This document shows positions 27,759 through 37,434 of a stretch of 64,000 nt of DNA, one piece after another. A model generated the notes under the pieces. That model was given only the letters and a program-made list of their open reading frames with translations. It searched no databases and was not told the origin of the DNA. The position numbers were made by a program, and so were the translations under genes. The stretch is taken from the NCBI RefSeq assembly GCF_021391675.1, contig NZ_CP090095.1, forward strand, positions 1,617,501 through 1,681,500, in the 5' to 3' direction. The first letter of the stretch is position 1, and each line of letters opens with the position of its first letter. Source of the stretch: Neorhizobium galegae. GTDB lineage: Bacteria > Pseudomonadota > Alphaproteobacteria > Rhizobiales > Rhizobiaceae.

Positions 27759-28445
27759 TTACAGTCGGCTGCGGACGAATCGTCCATGACGCATGAAGTA
27801 GAAGGACACCGGGCTTCCAAACGGTAAAGAAGGATCGGATGCCATCAGGTTTTTCACGTCCTCCAGAACCGCCTGCGTGATGCGCGGGAGTTTCAGACCC
27901 GAAAGTCCGGCAATGTCAAGCCAGCGCACGTCCTGAAGTTCGCTTGAGTCGCCCAGGCGCGTCATGTCGAAGAGAGTTTCGTCGGCAAAGGTGAGAAAGA
28001 AGCGCGTGTCGTAGCGCCGGACATTGCCCGGCGGCGTGATGGCGCGGGCGACGTAGCGCAGGCGGGAAAGGTCGGCGGAGCTGTCGCCGGCAAGCCCGGT
28101 CTCCTCCCGGAGTTCCCTGAGGGCCGCGAGCGCCAGTGCCCGGGCGCGGGCCGAGGTCATGCGGGCCGTGGTGCCTGCCGCCAGCTTTTCGAAAACGAGC
28201 GGGTCGAGGTCGGCGCCGAAGGGAAGGGCATGGTCGCGAGCATCGCGCTTGCCGCCCGGAAACACGTAGACGTCCGGCATGAAGACATGGCCGCTGCCGC
28301 GCCGGCCCATGAGGACCCGGGGAGCCACCTCCGAGCGATCGATCAGGATCAGAGAAGCTGCGTCCTTGGGCGTCACGCCGGCGATGCGCGCATGCTTCGG
28401 CGCGTCCATCGCGAACGGAGCCTGTTCCTCGGCAGACGATGTCAT
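27759..28445 (-). CDS. NUDIX hydrolase with an enlarged Nudix box
   Basis: 228 residues. The Nudix elements are present but spread out: FPGGKRD at residues 62-68 and ELREETG at 111-117, about 35 residues further apart than in the standard GX5EX7REUXEEXGU box. Such an insertion is known in the NUDT19/RP2p type, where the substrate is often CoA or acyl-CoA. Here the substrate is inference only. The gene overlaps the DUF983 stop by four bases and sits in the topA-rnr-DUF983 cluster. Confidence 0.82.
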   Translation of the reverse strand: MTSSAEEQAPFAMDAPKHARIAGVTPKDAASLILIDRSEVAPRVLMGRRGSGHVFMPDVYVFPGGKRDARDHALPFGADLDPLVFEKLAAGTTARMTSARARALALAALRELREETGLAGDSSADLSRLRYVARAITPPGNVRRYDTRFFLTFADETLFDMTRLGDSSELQDVRWLDIAGLSGLKLPRITQAVLEDVKNLMASDPSLPFGSPVSFYFMRHGRFVRSRL

Positions 28446-28894
28446 GCGATCGGTCCGCCCCGGCCCGGATCGACGGCTTCGTCGTCAGCGCCATTGAAGC
28501 CGTGCATCTTCAGTGCCCATTGGAAGCCGATGACGCCGCCCTTGATCGGCTGGATGGTCAGAAGCGCCGCGAGGATCGCCAGCGGCACCCAGATGGCGAG
28601 GTGCACCCAGGGCGAAACCCGCAGGACCGTGTCGGTCAGCATGTAGCCCGTCATCAGGACGTGACCGACGACGACGATGACGAGATAGGCCGGCAGGTCG
28701 TCGGCGCGGTGATGATGGATTTCCTCGCCGCAGACGGCGCAGGTTTCGACCGGTTTGAGGAAGGCCCGGAACAGGCGGCCGGTGCCGCAGGCAGGACAGG
28801 TGCAGAGCAAGCCCCGCTTGATGGAGCGGCCGAGCGGCCTTTCGGCCTCAGGCGCTGCACCATATCGGACGGTCTGTTCGCCCTGTTTCTGCAT
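28442..28894 (-). CDS. DUF983 membrane protein with zinc-ribbon-like cysteines
   Basis: 150 residues. The N-terminal region has CTCPACGTGRLF (Cys31, 33, 36) and CAVCGEEIHHH (Cys52, 55), looking like a small metal site, followed by two membrane helices (about 68-90 and 96-118). This arrangement matches DUF983, found beside rnr in many alphaproteobacteria. Function is unknown. The start is two bases after the rnr stop and its stop overlaps the NUDIX start, so it is translationally coupled on both sides. Confidence 0.82.
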   Translation of the reverse strand: MQKQGEQTVRYGAAPEAERPLGRSIKRGLLCTCPACGTGRLFRAFLKPVETCAVCGEEIHHHRADDLPAYLVIVVVGHVLMTGYMLTDTVLRVSPWVHLAIWVPLAILAALLTIQPIKGGVIGFQWALKMHGFNGADDEAVDPGRGGPIA

Positions 28895-28896
28895 TG

Positions 28897-31251
28897 CTAT
28901 CTCCTTCGGCCGCTCCGCGGAGGCCGCGTGCCGGGTTGCGTCCGGCCACGCCGCCCCGATTTGTGGAAGGAGCGGATCGCGGTCGGCAGTTTCTTGCCCT
29001 CGCTCAGCATTTCGAACTGAAGCGCGCCGGCAAGCGGGATGGCCTGTTTCAGCCGCACATCGACCGTATCGCCGATCTGGTAGCCGAGACCCGTCTTCTC
29101 TCCCGACAGCGCCTGATGCGCCTCGTCGTAGATGAAGTAGTCGTTGCCGAGGGTGGATATAGGTATGAATCCGTCCGCACCATAGGTCGGAAGCGAGACA
29201 AATAGTCCCGCCTTGGTGACGCCGGAGACGCGGCCGACGAATTCCTCGCCGATACGCTCGGAGAGGTGGTGGGCGATCAGCCGGTTGATCGTGTCGCGCT
29301 CGGCGGCCATCGCGCGGCGCTCGAAGGTCGAGATTTCGGCGGCGATATCGTCGAGTTGCGCCTCTTCGTCGGGCTTGATGCCGCCTTCGCCCAAGCCCAG
29401 CGAGCCAACCAGCGCACGGTGCACGATGAGGTCGGCGTAACGGCGGATCGGCGAGGTGAAATGCGCGTATTTCATCAGGTTGAGGCCGAAATGGCCGATA
29501 TTCTCGGGGCTGTAGATCGCCTGGCTCTGGGAGCGCAGCACCATCTCGTTGACCATCACCTGGTGCGCGGTGCCCTCGGCCTTGGCGAGAATGCCGTTGA
29601 ACGAGTTGGCGCGCATCTGGCCGCCCTTGGCCATCGGAATGCCCAATGTCGCGAGGAACTCGCGTAGCGTCTCCTGCTTGGCAAGCGAGGGCGTGTCGTG
29701 GATGCGGTAGATCAGCGCCTGGCGCTTCTTTTCCAGCGTCTCGGCGGCGGCGACGTTCGCCTGGATCATCATCTCTTCGATGAGCTTGTGCGCGTCGAGC
29801 CGTTCCGGAACGTGCACGCGATCGACGGTGCCGTCGGGCTTCAGCAGGATCTTGCGCTCCGGCATGTCGAGTTCGAGCGGCTGGCGGCGGTCGCGACCGC
29901 GCTTCATGACCTCATAGGCGTGCCAGAGGGGCTTCAGGATCGGCTCGAGCAGCGGTCCGCTCTTGTCGTCCGGCTTGCCGTCGATCGCCGCCTGGGCCTG
30001 TTGATAGGAGAGCTTGGCGGCACTCTTCATCATGATCCGGTGGAAGGTATGGCCGGCCTTGCGGCCCTCCTTCGAGAAGACCATGCGGACGGCCAGTGCG
30101 GGCCGGTCCTCGCCTTCGCGCAGCGAGCAGAGGTCGTTGGAGATGCGTTCCGGCAGCATCGGCACGACCCGGTCGGGGAAATAGACAGAATTGCCGCGCT
30201 TCAGCGCCTCGCGGTCGAGCGGAGAGCCGGTGCGGATATACCAGGAGACATCGGCGATCGCGACGGTGACGATGACGCCGTCCAGATTGTCGGGCGAGGG
30301 GTCGAGCTCGGCATAGACAGCGTCGTCATGGTCCTTGGCATCGGCCGGGTCGATGGTGATCAGCGGCAGCGAACGCCAGTCCTCGCGCTGCGCCATGGTC
30401 GCGGGCTTCGCCGCTTCGGCCTCGTCCATCACCTGTTTCGGGAAGATATGCGGAATGCCGTGCGAATAGACGGCGATCATCGAGATCGCCTTTTCCGAGC
30501 CGATCGTGCCGACGATCGACAGAACCCGGGCGCGGGGCAGGCCGAAGCGGCCGGAACGGACGACTTCCGTCTCGACCAGGTCGCCGTCCTTGGCCTCGCC
30601 GATATCGGCGGGCTCGATCACCATTTCCTCGCCGCGCCGGTCGATCGGCAGCAGGCGCAACTCGCCGTCGTCAAGCTTGTGGACGATGCCGAGCGAAGCG
30701 CCGCGGCGCTTGTCGATGATCTTGATGACACGGGCGGTGTAGGCGGGGCCGCTGCGGTCCTTGTTGGGGAAGATCTTTGCCAGCACCCGGTCGTTGAGAC
30801 CTGCGGCAGTCACCCTGCCTTTGCCGCGACTGTCCGACGACTGGCGGATGAGCACCGCAGGCGCGGCACCCAGTTCCTCCGGCCATTCGGCCGGACGGCC
30901 GATCAGTTCGCCGTCCTTGTCACGGGTGGTAATGTCGAGAACGGTGACCGGCGGCAGCGCATCGGGACGGGTGAGCGACTTGCGGCTCTTCTTGAGAAGG
31001 CCTTCCTCCTCCAGCGTCCGCAGCAGGTCCTTCAGCTCGACGCGGGTGTCGCCCTTCAGCCCAAAAGCCTTGGCGATCTCCCGCTTCGAACCCTTGTCCG
31101 GGTTGTCGGCGATGAATTCGAGCAGGACATCGCGCGGCGGCACCGCACCGTGGATGATCACCGGCTTTTCCGTTGTGGAAGCGGTGTGGCCTCGGATGAC
31201 TTTCTCGGGGCGTTTTCCCTGGTGTCTCGATCTGTCGCGCGGTTCTCTCAC
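28897..31251 (-). CDS. rnr: Ribonuclease R
   Basis: 784 residues. A 3'-to-5' exoribonuclease that degrades structured RNA. The N-terminal winged-helix region (about 40-100) is followed by cold-shock domains, the RNB catalytic domain with ITIDPADAKDHDDAVYAE (catalytic aspartates) and FPDRVVPMLPERISNDLCSL, and an S1 domain (GEEFVGRVSGVTKAGLFVSL). The C-terminus is Arg/Gly-rich. The start is GTG, overlapping the topA stop by four bases (GTGA), so translation of rnr depends on topA. Confidence 0.96.
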   Translation of the reverse strand: MREPRDRSRHQGKRPEKVIRGHTASTTEKPVIIHGAVPPRDVLLEFIADNPDKGSKREIAKAFGLKGDTRVELKDLLRTLEEEGLLKKSRKSLTRPDALPPVTVLDITTRDKDGELIGRPAEWPEELGAAPAVLIRQSSDSRGKGRVTAAGLNDRVLAKIFPNKDRSGPAYTARVIKIIDKRRGASLGIVHKLDDGELRLLPIDRRGEEMVIEPADIGEAKDGDLVETEVVRSGRFGLPRARVLSIVGTIGSEKAISMIAVYSHGIPHIFPKQVMDEAEAAKPATMAQREDWRSLPLITIDPADAKDHDDAVYAELDPSPDNLDGVIVTVAIADVSWYIRTGSPLDREALKRGNSVYFPDRVVPMLPERISNDLCSLREGEDRPALAVRMVFSKEGRKAGHTFHRIMMKSAAKLSYQQAQAAIDGKPDDKSGPLLEPILKPLWHAYEVMKRGRDRRQPLELDMPERKILLKPDGTVDRVHVPERLDAHKLIEEMMIQANVAAAETLEKKRQALIYRIHDTPSLAKQETLREFLATLGIPMAKGGQMRANSFNGILAKAEGTAHQVMVNEMVLRSQSQAIYSPENIGHFGLNLMKYAHFTSPIRRYADLIVHRALVGSLGLGEGGIKPDEEAQLDDIAAEISTFERRAMAAERDTINRLIAHHLSERIGEEFVGRVSGVTKAGLFVSLPTYGADGFIPISTLGNDYFIYDEAHQALSGEKTGLGYQIGDTVDVRLKQAIPLAGALQFEMLSEGKKLPTAIRSFHKSGRRGRTQPGTRPPRSGRRR

Positions 31252-33929
31252 GTGCCCGTCTTCTTCGCCTTCGGTGCAGCTGCAGTCTTTTTCGCCGGGG
31301 CTTTAGCCTTCGCGGCCGTCTTGGCTTTCGGCGCCGCCTTCTTGGTATCGGTGGTTGCCTTGGCGGCGGCCTTCTTCGGCTTTGCCTTGGTCGAGGGTGC
31401 CTTGCCGCCCTTTTCGATGATGAAGGCCATCGCCTGTTCCATCGTCACCGATTGCGGGTCGAGCCCCTTCGGCAGCGTCGCGTTGATCTTGCCCCAGTTG
31501 ACATAGGGGCCGTATTTGCCGTCGCGCACGGTGATCGTGCCGCCGTCCGGATGGTCGCCGAGTTCCTTCAGAGCCGCGGGCGCGCCGCGGGTGCGGCCAC
31601 CGCCGGCCGCCACCTTGCTCTGCTTTTCGGCAAGCACGGTCACGGCGCGGTTGAGGCCGATCGAGAACACGTCCTCGATGCTTTCCAGATTGGCATAGCT
31701 GCCGTCATGCAGCAGGAACGGCCCGTAGCGGCCAAGCCCGGCCGAGATCATCTTGGCTGATTCCGGATGTTTGCCGACGTCGCGCGGCAGGTTGATCAGG
31801 GCGAGCGCCTTTTCGTGGTCGATATCCTCGGGCTTCCAGCCCTTCGGCAGCGACGAGCGCTTGGCTTCCTTGCCGTCACCGCGCTGAATATAGGGCCCGA
31901 ACCGGCCCGAGCGCAGCGTCAGTTCCTCGCCCGTATGCGGATCGGCGCCAAGCGCCTTCGGTTCGCTGAGGGCGTTAGCCTCCGCATCCGCACCGCCTTC
32001 GGAGGAAAGCTGGCGGGTGAAATTGCAGTCCGGATAGTTCGAGCAGCCGACGAAGGCGCCGTATTTGCCGAGCTTCAGCGACAGGTTGCCGGTGCCGCAG
32101 ACCTGGCAGATACGCGGATCGCTGCCGTCCTCCCGCTTCGGGAAGACCAGCGGCGCCAGCGTCTCGTTGAGCGCATCGAGCACGTTGGTGACACGCAGTT
32201 CCTTGGTGTCCTCGATCTGGGCGAAGAAATCCTGCCAGAATTCGCGCAGAACCTGCTTCCAGTCGAGTTCGCCGGCCGAGATCTTGTCGAGCTTTTCTTC
32301 CAGATCGGCGGTGAAGTCGTATTCCACGTATTTGGTGAAGAAGCTTTCGAGGAAGGCCGTCACCAGCCGGCCCTTGGAATGCGGGATCAGCTTGCGCTTG
32401 TCCATCGTCACATATTCGCGGTCGCTCAGCGTCTTCAGCGTCGCGGCATAGGTGGACGGCCGGCCGATGCCGAGCTCTTCCATCTTCTTGATCAGCGAGG
32501 CTTCCGAATAACGCGGCGGCGGCTCGGTGAAGTGCTGGCTGGCGTTCACCTTGTTCTTGTCGAGCTTTTCGCGCGCATTGATCTCGGGCAGGCGGCCATC
32601 TTCATCGTCGTCCTCGCCCTTTTCGGCGTCCTCGCGGCTGTCCACATAGGCGCCGAGGAAGCCGTCGAAGCGGATGACCGAGCCGACGGCGCGAAGGCCG
32701 GCCTTCTCGCCCTTGTTGTCGGCGAGGATCTCGACCGTGGTGCGCTCGATCTCGGCGGATGCCATCTGGCTGGCGATGCCGCGCTTCCAGACCAGCTCAT
32801 AAAGACGGGCCTGGTCGGCATCGAGGTAGCGGCGCACCTGGTCCGGCGTGCGGTTGAAATCGGTCGGGCGGATCGCTTCGTGGGCTTCCTGGGCGTTCTT
32901 CGCCTTGGTGGAATAGAAGCGCGGCTTTTCCGGCAGGTAACGCTGTCCGAACTGGTCGACGATGGCGCTGCGGGCAGCATCGATCGCTTCCGGCGCCATC
33001 TGCACGCCGTCGGTACGCATATAGGTAATGAGACCGACCGTCTCGCCGCCGATATCGACGCCTTCATAGAGCTTCTGCGCCACCTGCATGGTGCGCGAGG
33101 CGTTGAAGCCGATATTCGAGGAGGCGGCCTGCTGCAGCGTCGAGGTGGTGAAGGGCGGTCCGGGATTGCGCTTGACGGGCTTTGCCTCGACCGTATCGAC
33201 CAGATAGGTCGCGCCGTCGAGCAGCGCCTTCAGGCGGTTGGCATCCTCGCCGTTCTTGATCGAGCGGCCCTGCAGCCGCTTGCCGTCGGCAGACACGAGG
33301 CGCGCCTCGAACTCGTCGCCGCGCGGGGTGCGCAACAGTGCCGACAGGTTCCAGTATTCTTCCGAGATGAAACGCTCGATCTCCGACTCGCGGTCGCAGA
33401 CGAGGCGCAGCGCAACCGACTGCACGCGGCCGGCCGAACGGGCACCCGGCAGCTTGCGCCACAGGACCGGCGAAAGGTTGAAGCCGACCAGATAATCGAG
33501 CGCGCGGCGGGCGAGATAAGCGTCGACCAGCGGCACGTCGATATCGCGCGGATTGGCCATCGCATCGAGCACGGCCTTCTTGGTGATGGCGTTAAAGACG
33601 ACGCGCTTGACCGGCTTGTCGCCGATCACCTTCTTCTTTTTGAGAAGATCGAGCACGTGCCAGGAAATCGCTTCACCCTCGCGATCCGGGTCGGTTGCAA
33701 GGAACAGGGCGTCCGAGCCCTTCACGGCGTCGGAAATGTCCTTCATCCGCTTCTGGGACGCGGGATCGACCTCCCACAGCATTTCAAAGTCCTGATCGGG
33801 GAGCACGGACCCGTCCTTGGCCGGAAGATCGCGCACATGGCCGAAAGAGGCGAGAACCTTGTAGCCGGAGCCGAGATACTTGTTGATTGTCTTGGCTTTG
33901 GCAGGAGATTCTACAACGACAACATTCAT
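31248..33929 (-). CDS. topA: DNA topoisomerase I
   Basis: 893 residues from the ATG at 33929, preceded by GAGAAG; a TTG five codons upstream is less likely. It relaxes negative supercoils. The Toprim domain opens with MNVVVVESPAKAKTI and has DPDREGEAI; the active-site tyrosine is in ITYMRTDG. One C4 zinc ribbon is present (CQVCGTGNLSLKLGKYGAF.GCSNYPDC), followed by further repeats without cysteines and a Lys/Ala-rich tail of about 60 residues that probably binds DNA. It is coupled to rnr by a four-base overlap. Confidence 0.96.
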   Translation of the reverse strand: MNVVVVESPAKAKTINKYLGSGYKVLASFGHVRDLPAKDGSVLPDQDFEMLWEVDPASQKRMKDISDAVKGSDALFLATDPDREGEAISWHVLDLLKKKKVIGDKPVKRVVFNAITKKAVLDAMANPRDIDVPLVDAYLARRALDYLVGFNLSPVLWRKLPGARSAGRVQSVALRLVCDRESEIERFISEEYWNLSALLRTPRGDEFEARLVSADGKRLQGRSIKNGEDANRLKALLDGATYLVDTVEAKPVKRNPGPPFTTSTLQQAASSNIGFNASRTMQVAQKLYEGVDIGGETVGLITYMRTDGVQMAPEAIDAARSAIVDQFGQRYLPEKPRFYSTKAKNAQEAHEAIRPTDFNRTPDQVRRYLDADQARLYELVWKRGIASQMASAEIERTTVEILADNKGEKAGLRAVGSVIRFDGFLGAYVDSREDAEKGEDDDEDGRLPEINAREKLDKNKVNASQHFTEPPPRYSEASLIKKMEELGIGRPSTYAATLKTLSDREYVTMDKRKLIPHSKGRLVTAFLESFFTKYVEYDFTADLEEKLDKISAGELDWKQVLREFWQDFFAQIEDTKELRVTNVLDALNETLAPLVFPKREDGSDPRICQVCGTGNLSLKLGKYGAFVGCSNYPDCNFTRQLSSEGGADAEANALSEPKALGADPHTGEELTLRSGRFGPYIQRGDGKEAKRSSLPKGWKPEDIDHEKALALINLPRDVGKHPESAKMISAGLGRYGPFLLHDGSYANLESIEDVFSIGLNRAVTVLAEKQSKVAAGGGRTRGAPAALKELGDHPDGGTITVRDGKYGPYVNWGKINATLPKGLDPQSVTMEQAMAFIIEKGGKAPSTKAKPKKAAAKATTDTKKAAPKAKTAAKAKAPAKKTAAAPKAKKTGT

Positions 33930-34175
33930 TTTGCTTCTCTGCAATAGAGGCTTGGCCCGGCACCGTTGCGGTCCAGGCGGAAATCTGACCTCCCGACATG
34001 GAGGGCGTTTGCCTCGCGGTCAAGAGGCGAGCCTTAAATTATGGGGTACAACGAGATGCAACCTTGAGAAGATATGCAATTTGTTGCAATCTTAAATAAA
34101 TGCGATATGGTCCCTCGAATACCTCAAGGTGAATTTATTTGGACCGGTGGCCGGCTTTTTTTGACAGGATCGAAT

Positions 34176-34382
34176 ATGATTTCTCGGAGCGAGACAAACG
34201 GCCGGCGCGAGGACGATACCAGGGAGAATATCGCCTATATAAGGCAGATGCTCGGAGAACTCCGACAGGTCGCCTTGGGAGAGGGAGCCGATATGCTCTG
34301 TTATCTCATCGAGATGGCCTATGTGGAGGCGGGGGACGTACAGGCGGGCCGGCGTCCCCGCTCAGTCTTCCATCGCGAGTGA
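34176..34382 (+). CDS. Small conserved-looking hypothetical protein
   Basis: 68 residues from the ATG at 34176, chosen because AGGAT lies five bases before it; a longer frame from 34074 has no ribosome-binding site. The product is soluble and helical: polar N-terminus ([13 protein letters not shown]), then [15 protein letters not shown] and [19 protein letters not shown] promoter-like TTGTTG-N17-GATATG lies at about 34080-34110. Its 3' end overlaps the convergent dprA gene by 21 bases. I do not recognise a named family. Confidence 0.6.
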   Translation: MISRSETNGRREDDTRENIAYIRQMLGELRQVALGEGADMLCYLIEMAYVEAGDVQAGRRPRSVFHRE

Positions 34383-35504
34383 AACCAGGCCGCCGACATG
34401 CCGATGCAGCCGGCCGGCGAGATCGAGTTCCAGCAGGATGAGATAAACGGAAGAGGCGGGCAGTGCCGTATGGCGGATGATGTCGTCCACCTCGACCGGC
34501 GTCGGCCCCAGCGCCGAAACGATGATTGCCCGGTCGTCGTCATTTGGCGGCAGTATGTCGCTGAATTTCTTAGGCTCTTCCACCACCGAGCCGCTGAACA
34601 GATCGAGTTGCGAGAGCGGCGCCAGCGCTTCGATGACGTCCGCCGACCCGGTGGTAACGATCGCTCCCTGTTTCAGAAGCCCGTTGGTGCCGTGGCAGCG
34701 CGGATCGAGCGGCGAGCCGGGAACGGCGAAGACAAGCCGCCCGAAATCGGTCGCCATCCTGGCGGTGATCAGGGAGCCGGAACGCTCCGCCGCCTCGATC
34801 ACCACGACCCCCAGCGAAATGCCGGAGATCAGCCGGTTTCGGCGAGGGAAATCCCGCGCACGGGGTTCCCAGCCGAACGGCATTTCACTGACGGCAAGGC
34901 CGACGCCCTCGGTGATCTCGTCGAGCAGGGGCACGTTCTCCGGCGGGTAGGGCTGGTCGAGCCCGCCGGCCAGCACCGCGATCGTGCCGGTATCGAGGCT
35001 GGCCCGGTGCGCAGCGGTATCGATGCCGCGGGCAAGGCCTGAGGTCACCGTATAACCGGCACGGCCGCAATCCCTTGCGATCATCGCCGCGAATTTGGCG
35101 CCGGATATCGAGGCGTTGCGCGATCCGACGACGCCGACCGAGGGGCGTGTTGCGGCGGAAAGGTCGCCTTTCATGGCAAGAAGCGGTGGCGCGCCTTCGA
35201 TCTGGCGCAGCGCCGGCGGATAGTCCGGTTCGCCGATGCCGACGAAGCGAGCGCCAAAGCGATGGGCGGCTTCGAGTTCGCGTTCGGCCTCCTGCACGCC
35301 GGCAATCCGGATCGCCCTGGTTGCTCCGCCGCGGGCGGAGAGTTCGGGCAGCATGGCAAGAGCGTTTTCGGCCGAGCCGCAGTGGTTGATGAGGTCCCGG
35401 AATGTGGCGGGGCCGACATTGTCGGAGCGGATCAGCCTCAACCAGGCGATCCTCTGCCTCTCCGTCAGCGCAATTCCCGTTCGCCTTGCGCTGCCGTCCG
35501 GCAT
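34362..35504 (-). CDS. dprA: DNA processing protein DprA
   Basis: 380 residues. DprA binds single-stranded DNA entering during transformation and loads RecA; it is also conserved in bacteria not known to take up DNA. The Rossmann-like DNA-binding fold carries [34 protein letters not shown], and the later [12 protein letters not shown] short SAM-like region precedes it and a winged-helix-like DML1 region follows (about 315-375). It is 12 bases downstream of plsY in the pyrB-pyrC-plsY-dprA run. Confidence 0.94.
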   Translation of the reverse strand: MPDGSARRTGIALTERQRIAWLRLIRSDNVGPATFRDLINHCGSAENALAMLPELSARGGATRAIRIAGVQEAERELEAAHRFGARFVGIGEPDYPPALRQIEGAPPLLAMKGDLSAATRPSVGVVGSRNASISGAKFAAMIARDCGRAGYTVTSGLARGIDTAAHRASLDTGTIAVLAGGLDQPYPPENVPLLDEITEGVGLAVSEMPFGWEPRARDFPRRNRLISGISLGVVVIEAAERSGSLITARMATDFGRLVFAVPGSPLDPRCHGTNGLLKQGAIVTTGSADVIEALAPLSQLDLFSGSVVEEPKKFSDILPPNDDDRAIIVSALGPTPVEVDDIIRHTALPASSVYLILLELDLAGRLHRHVGGLVSLAMED

Positions 35505-35516
35505 TGTTTCCCCCGC

Positions 35517-36134
35517 CTATCCCTTTTGGCCGATCCTGCTTTCGGTGCCGGCGATCAGCCGCTTGATATTCTCCTCGTGTTTCCACCAGGAAATCACCGT
35601 CATGACGGCCATGACGAGCGCGATCTTCGGTTCGTTTAAGAACCACAGCACAACCGGAATGACAAGAGTTGCAACCAGAGCGGAGAGCGACGAATATTTG
35701 CTGATCTTGGCGACGCCGAGCCAGATGGCGGCAAACAACAGCACCATCCAGGGGGCGACGCCGAGCAGCGTGCCGATATAGGTAGCCACACCCTTGCCGC
35801 CCTTGAAGCCCAGCCAGACCGGGAAGAGATGGCCCATGAAGGCCGCGAAACCGGCCAGCAGCCCCGCTTCCTTCCCGAAGAAATACCAGGCGACCAGCGC
35901 CGCGACGGTGGCCTTCAGCGCGTCGAGCAGCAGGGTGGCTGCGGCAAGTTTCTTGTTGCCGGTGCGCAGCACGTTGGTGGCGCCGATATTGCCCGATCCG
36001 ATCGAGCGGATATCGCCGAGGCCGGCGGCGCGGGTGAGGATCAGGCCGAAGGGAATGGAGCCGAGCAGATAGCCGAACACCAGTGCCGCCAGCGCGATCG
36101 GCAGAGTGATCTGCCAGTTGAAAAGTTCATTCAC
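35517..36134 (-). CDS. plsY: Glycerol-3-phosphate acyltransferase PlsY
   Basis: 205 residues from a GTG at 36134, preceded by GGGGAG at seven bases; the longer frame starting at 36179 would overlap pyrC. It transfers acyl groups from acyl-phosphate to glycerol-3-phosphate, the first step of phospholipid synthesis, in the inner membrane. The three PlsY motifs are visible: [18 protein letters not shown], and [18 protein letters not shown]. Five or more membrane helices are predicted. It follows pyrC by 13 bases. Confidence 0.95.
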   Translation of the reverse strand: MNELFNWQITLPIALAALVFGYLLGSIPFGLILTRAAGLGDIRSIGSGNIGATNVLRTGNKKLAAATLLLDALKATVAALVAWYFFGKEAGLLAGFAAFMGHLFPVWLGFKGGKGVATYIGTLLGVAPWMVLLFAAIWLGVAKISKYSSLSALVATLVIPVVLWFLNEPKIALVMAVMTVISWWKHEENIKRLIAGTESRIGQKG

Positions 36135-36147
36135 GCCCTTGCTCCCC

Positions 36148-37434
36148 TTAAAGCGTGTAGACGCACTTGCCGGCCACATACGTCGCGACGGCGCGGCCCG
36201 AGAATCGCGCGTCTTCGAACGGCGTGTTCTTCGACTTCGACAAGATCATATCCTTCGACACGATCCAAGGCTCGTCGAGGTCGATCAGCGTGATATCCGC
36301 CTTGGCGCCGGGCTTCAGCGTGCCCGCATCGAGGCCAAAGATCTGCGCCGGGCGGGTGGACATCGCATCGATCAGCCGCATCAGCGGCACGCGGCCGTCA
36401 TGGTGCAGACGAAGGGCTGCGGCGAGCAGCGTCTCAAGACCGATCGCGCCGTCCTCGGCATCCGCGAACGGCAGCCGCTTGGTATCGACGTCCTGCGGAT
36501 CATGCGAAGAGACGATGATGTCGATCGTGCCGTCGGCGATCGCATCGGCCATGGCGACGCGATCGTCTTCGGAACGCAGCGGCGGCGACAGCTTGAAGAA
36601 GGTGCGGTATTCGCCGATGTCGTTCTCGTTGAGCGCTAAGTGATTGATCGAGACGCCGCAGGTGGCATTGGCCCCGCGGGCGCGGGCGACGCGCATGGCT
36701 TCGGCCGATTCCGCCACGGAAATCTTCGCCGCATGGTATTTCGCCCCCGTCAGGCCGGCGATCCGGAGATCCCGTTCGAGCGGGATGATTTCGGCTTCCT
36801 TCGGCACGCCGGAGAGGCCGAGCCAGCTGGCGAACAGGCCTTCATTCATCACGCCGTTGCCGAGATATTTTTCGCGCAGTTCCAGCGAGACGACGGCGTC
36901 GAACTCGCGCGCATAGGTCATCACCCGGCGCAGCAGCAGCGTATCGGAAAGCCCGTGCCGGCCATTGGTGAAGGCGACGGCGCCCGACTGCTGCATGAGC
37001 CCGATCTCCGTCATCTCCTTGCCGGCGAGCCCCTTGGTGAGTGCCGCGGCGGGATGGACGTTGACGACCGCCTTGTCGCGGGCCGTCTTCTGCACGAATT
37101 CGACCAGCGCGATGTCGTCGAGCACCGGATCGGTATCCGGCATCATGATGAAGGAGGTGATGCCGCCGGCTGCCGCCGCGCGGCTTGCCGATTCGATCGT
37201 CTCGGTGTGCTCGGCGCCCGGTTCGCCCACATAGACGCGGGCATCGACGAGGCCCGGCGTCGCGACGAGGCCCTGGCAGTCCCGGACCGTCGCGCCTTCC
37301 GGCGCACCCTGGTTCTGGGCATCCTTCCCGGCGGCGAGGATGCGGCCGTCGGCGCCGATGATGATCGTGCCGGTCTCGTCGAGTTGGCGGGACGGGTCGA
37401 TGATGCGCAGGTTCTTGAGGACGGTCGGGGTCAT
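36148..37434 (-). CDS. pyrC: Dihydroorotase-like protein, catalytic residues lost (PyrC')
   Basis: 428 residues, the size and fold of class I dihydroorotase (cyclic amidohydrolase). The sequence aligns throughout, for example [15 protein letters not shown] and [10 protein letters not shown], but the active-site residues are missing. The zinc motif DxHVHLR is DARVYVG (His66 to Arg, His68 to Tyr, Arg70 to Gly); MPNT is MPDT; the catalytic TDHAPH is SSHDPQ. It is therefore probably inactive, like the PyrC' partner of aspartate carbamoyltransferase in Pseudomonas. It overlaps pyrB by four bases, which fits a structural partner role. Confidence 0.9.
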   Translation of the reverse strand: MTPTVLKNLRIIDPSRQLDETGTIIIGADGRILAAGKDAQNQGAPEGATVRDCQGLVATPGLVDARVYVGEPGAEHTETIESASRAAAAGGITSFIMMPDTDPVLDDIALVEFVQKTARDKAVVNVHPAAALTKGLAGKEMTEIGLMQQSGAVAFTNGRHGLSDTLLLRRVMTYAREFDAVVSLELREKYLGNGVMNEGLFASWLGLSGVPKEAEIIPLERDLRIAGLTGAKYHAAKISVAESAEAMRVARARGANATCGVSINHLALNENDIGEYRTFFKLSPPLRSEDDRVAMADAIADGTIDIIVSSHDPQDVDTKRLPFADAEDGAIGLETLLAAALRLHHDGRVPLMRLIDAMSTRPAQIFGLDAGTLKPGAKADITLIDLDEPWIVSKDMILSKSKNTPFEDARFSGRAVATYVAGKCVYTL

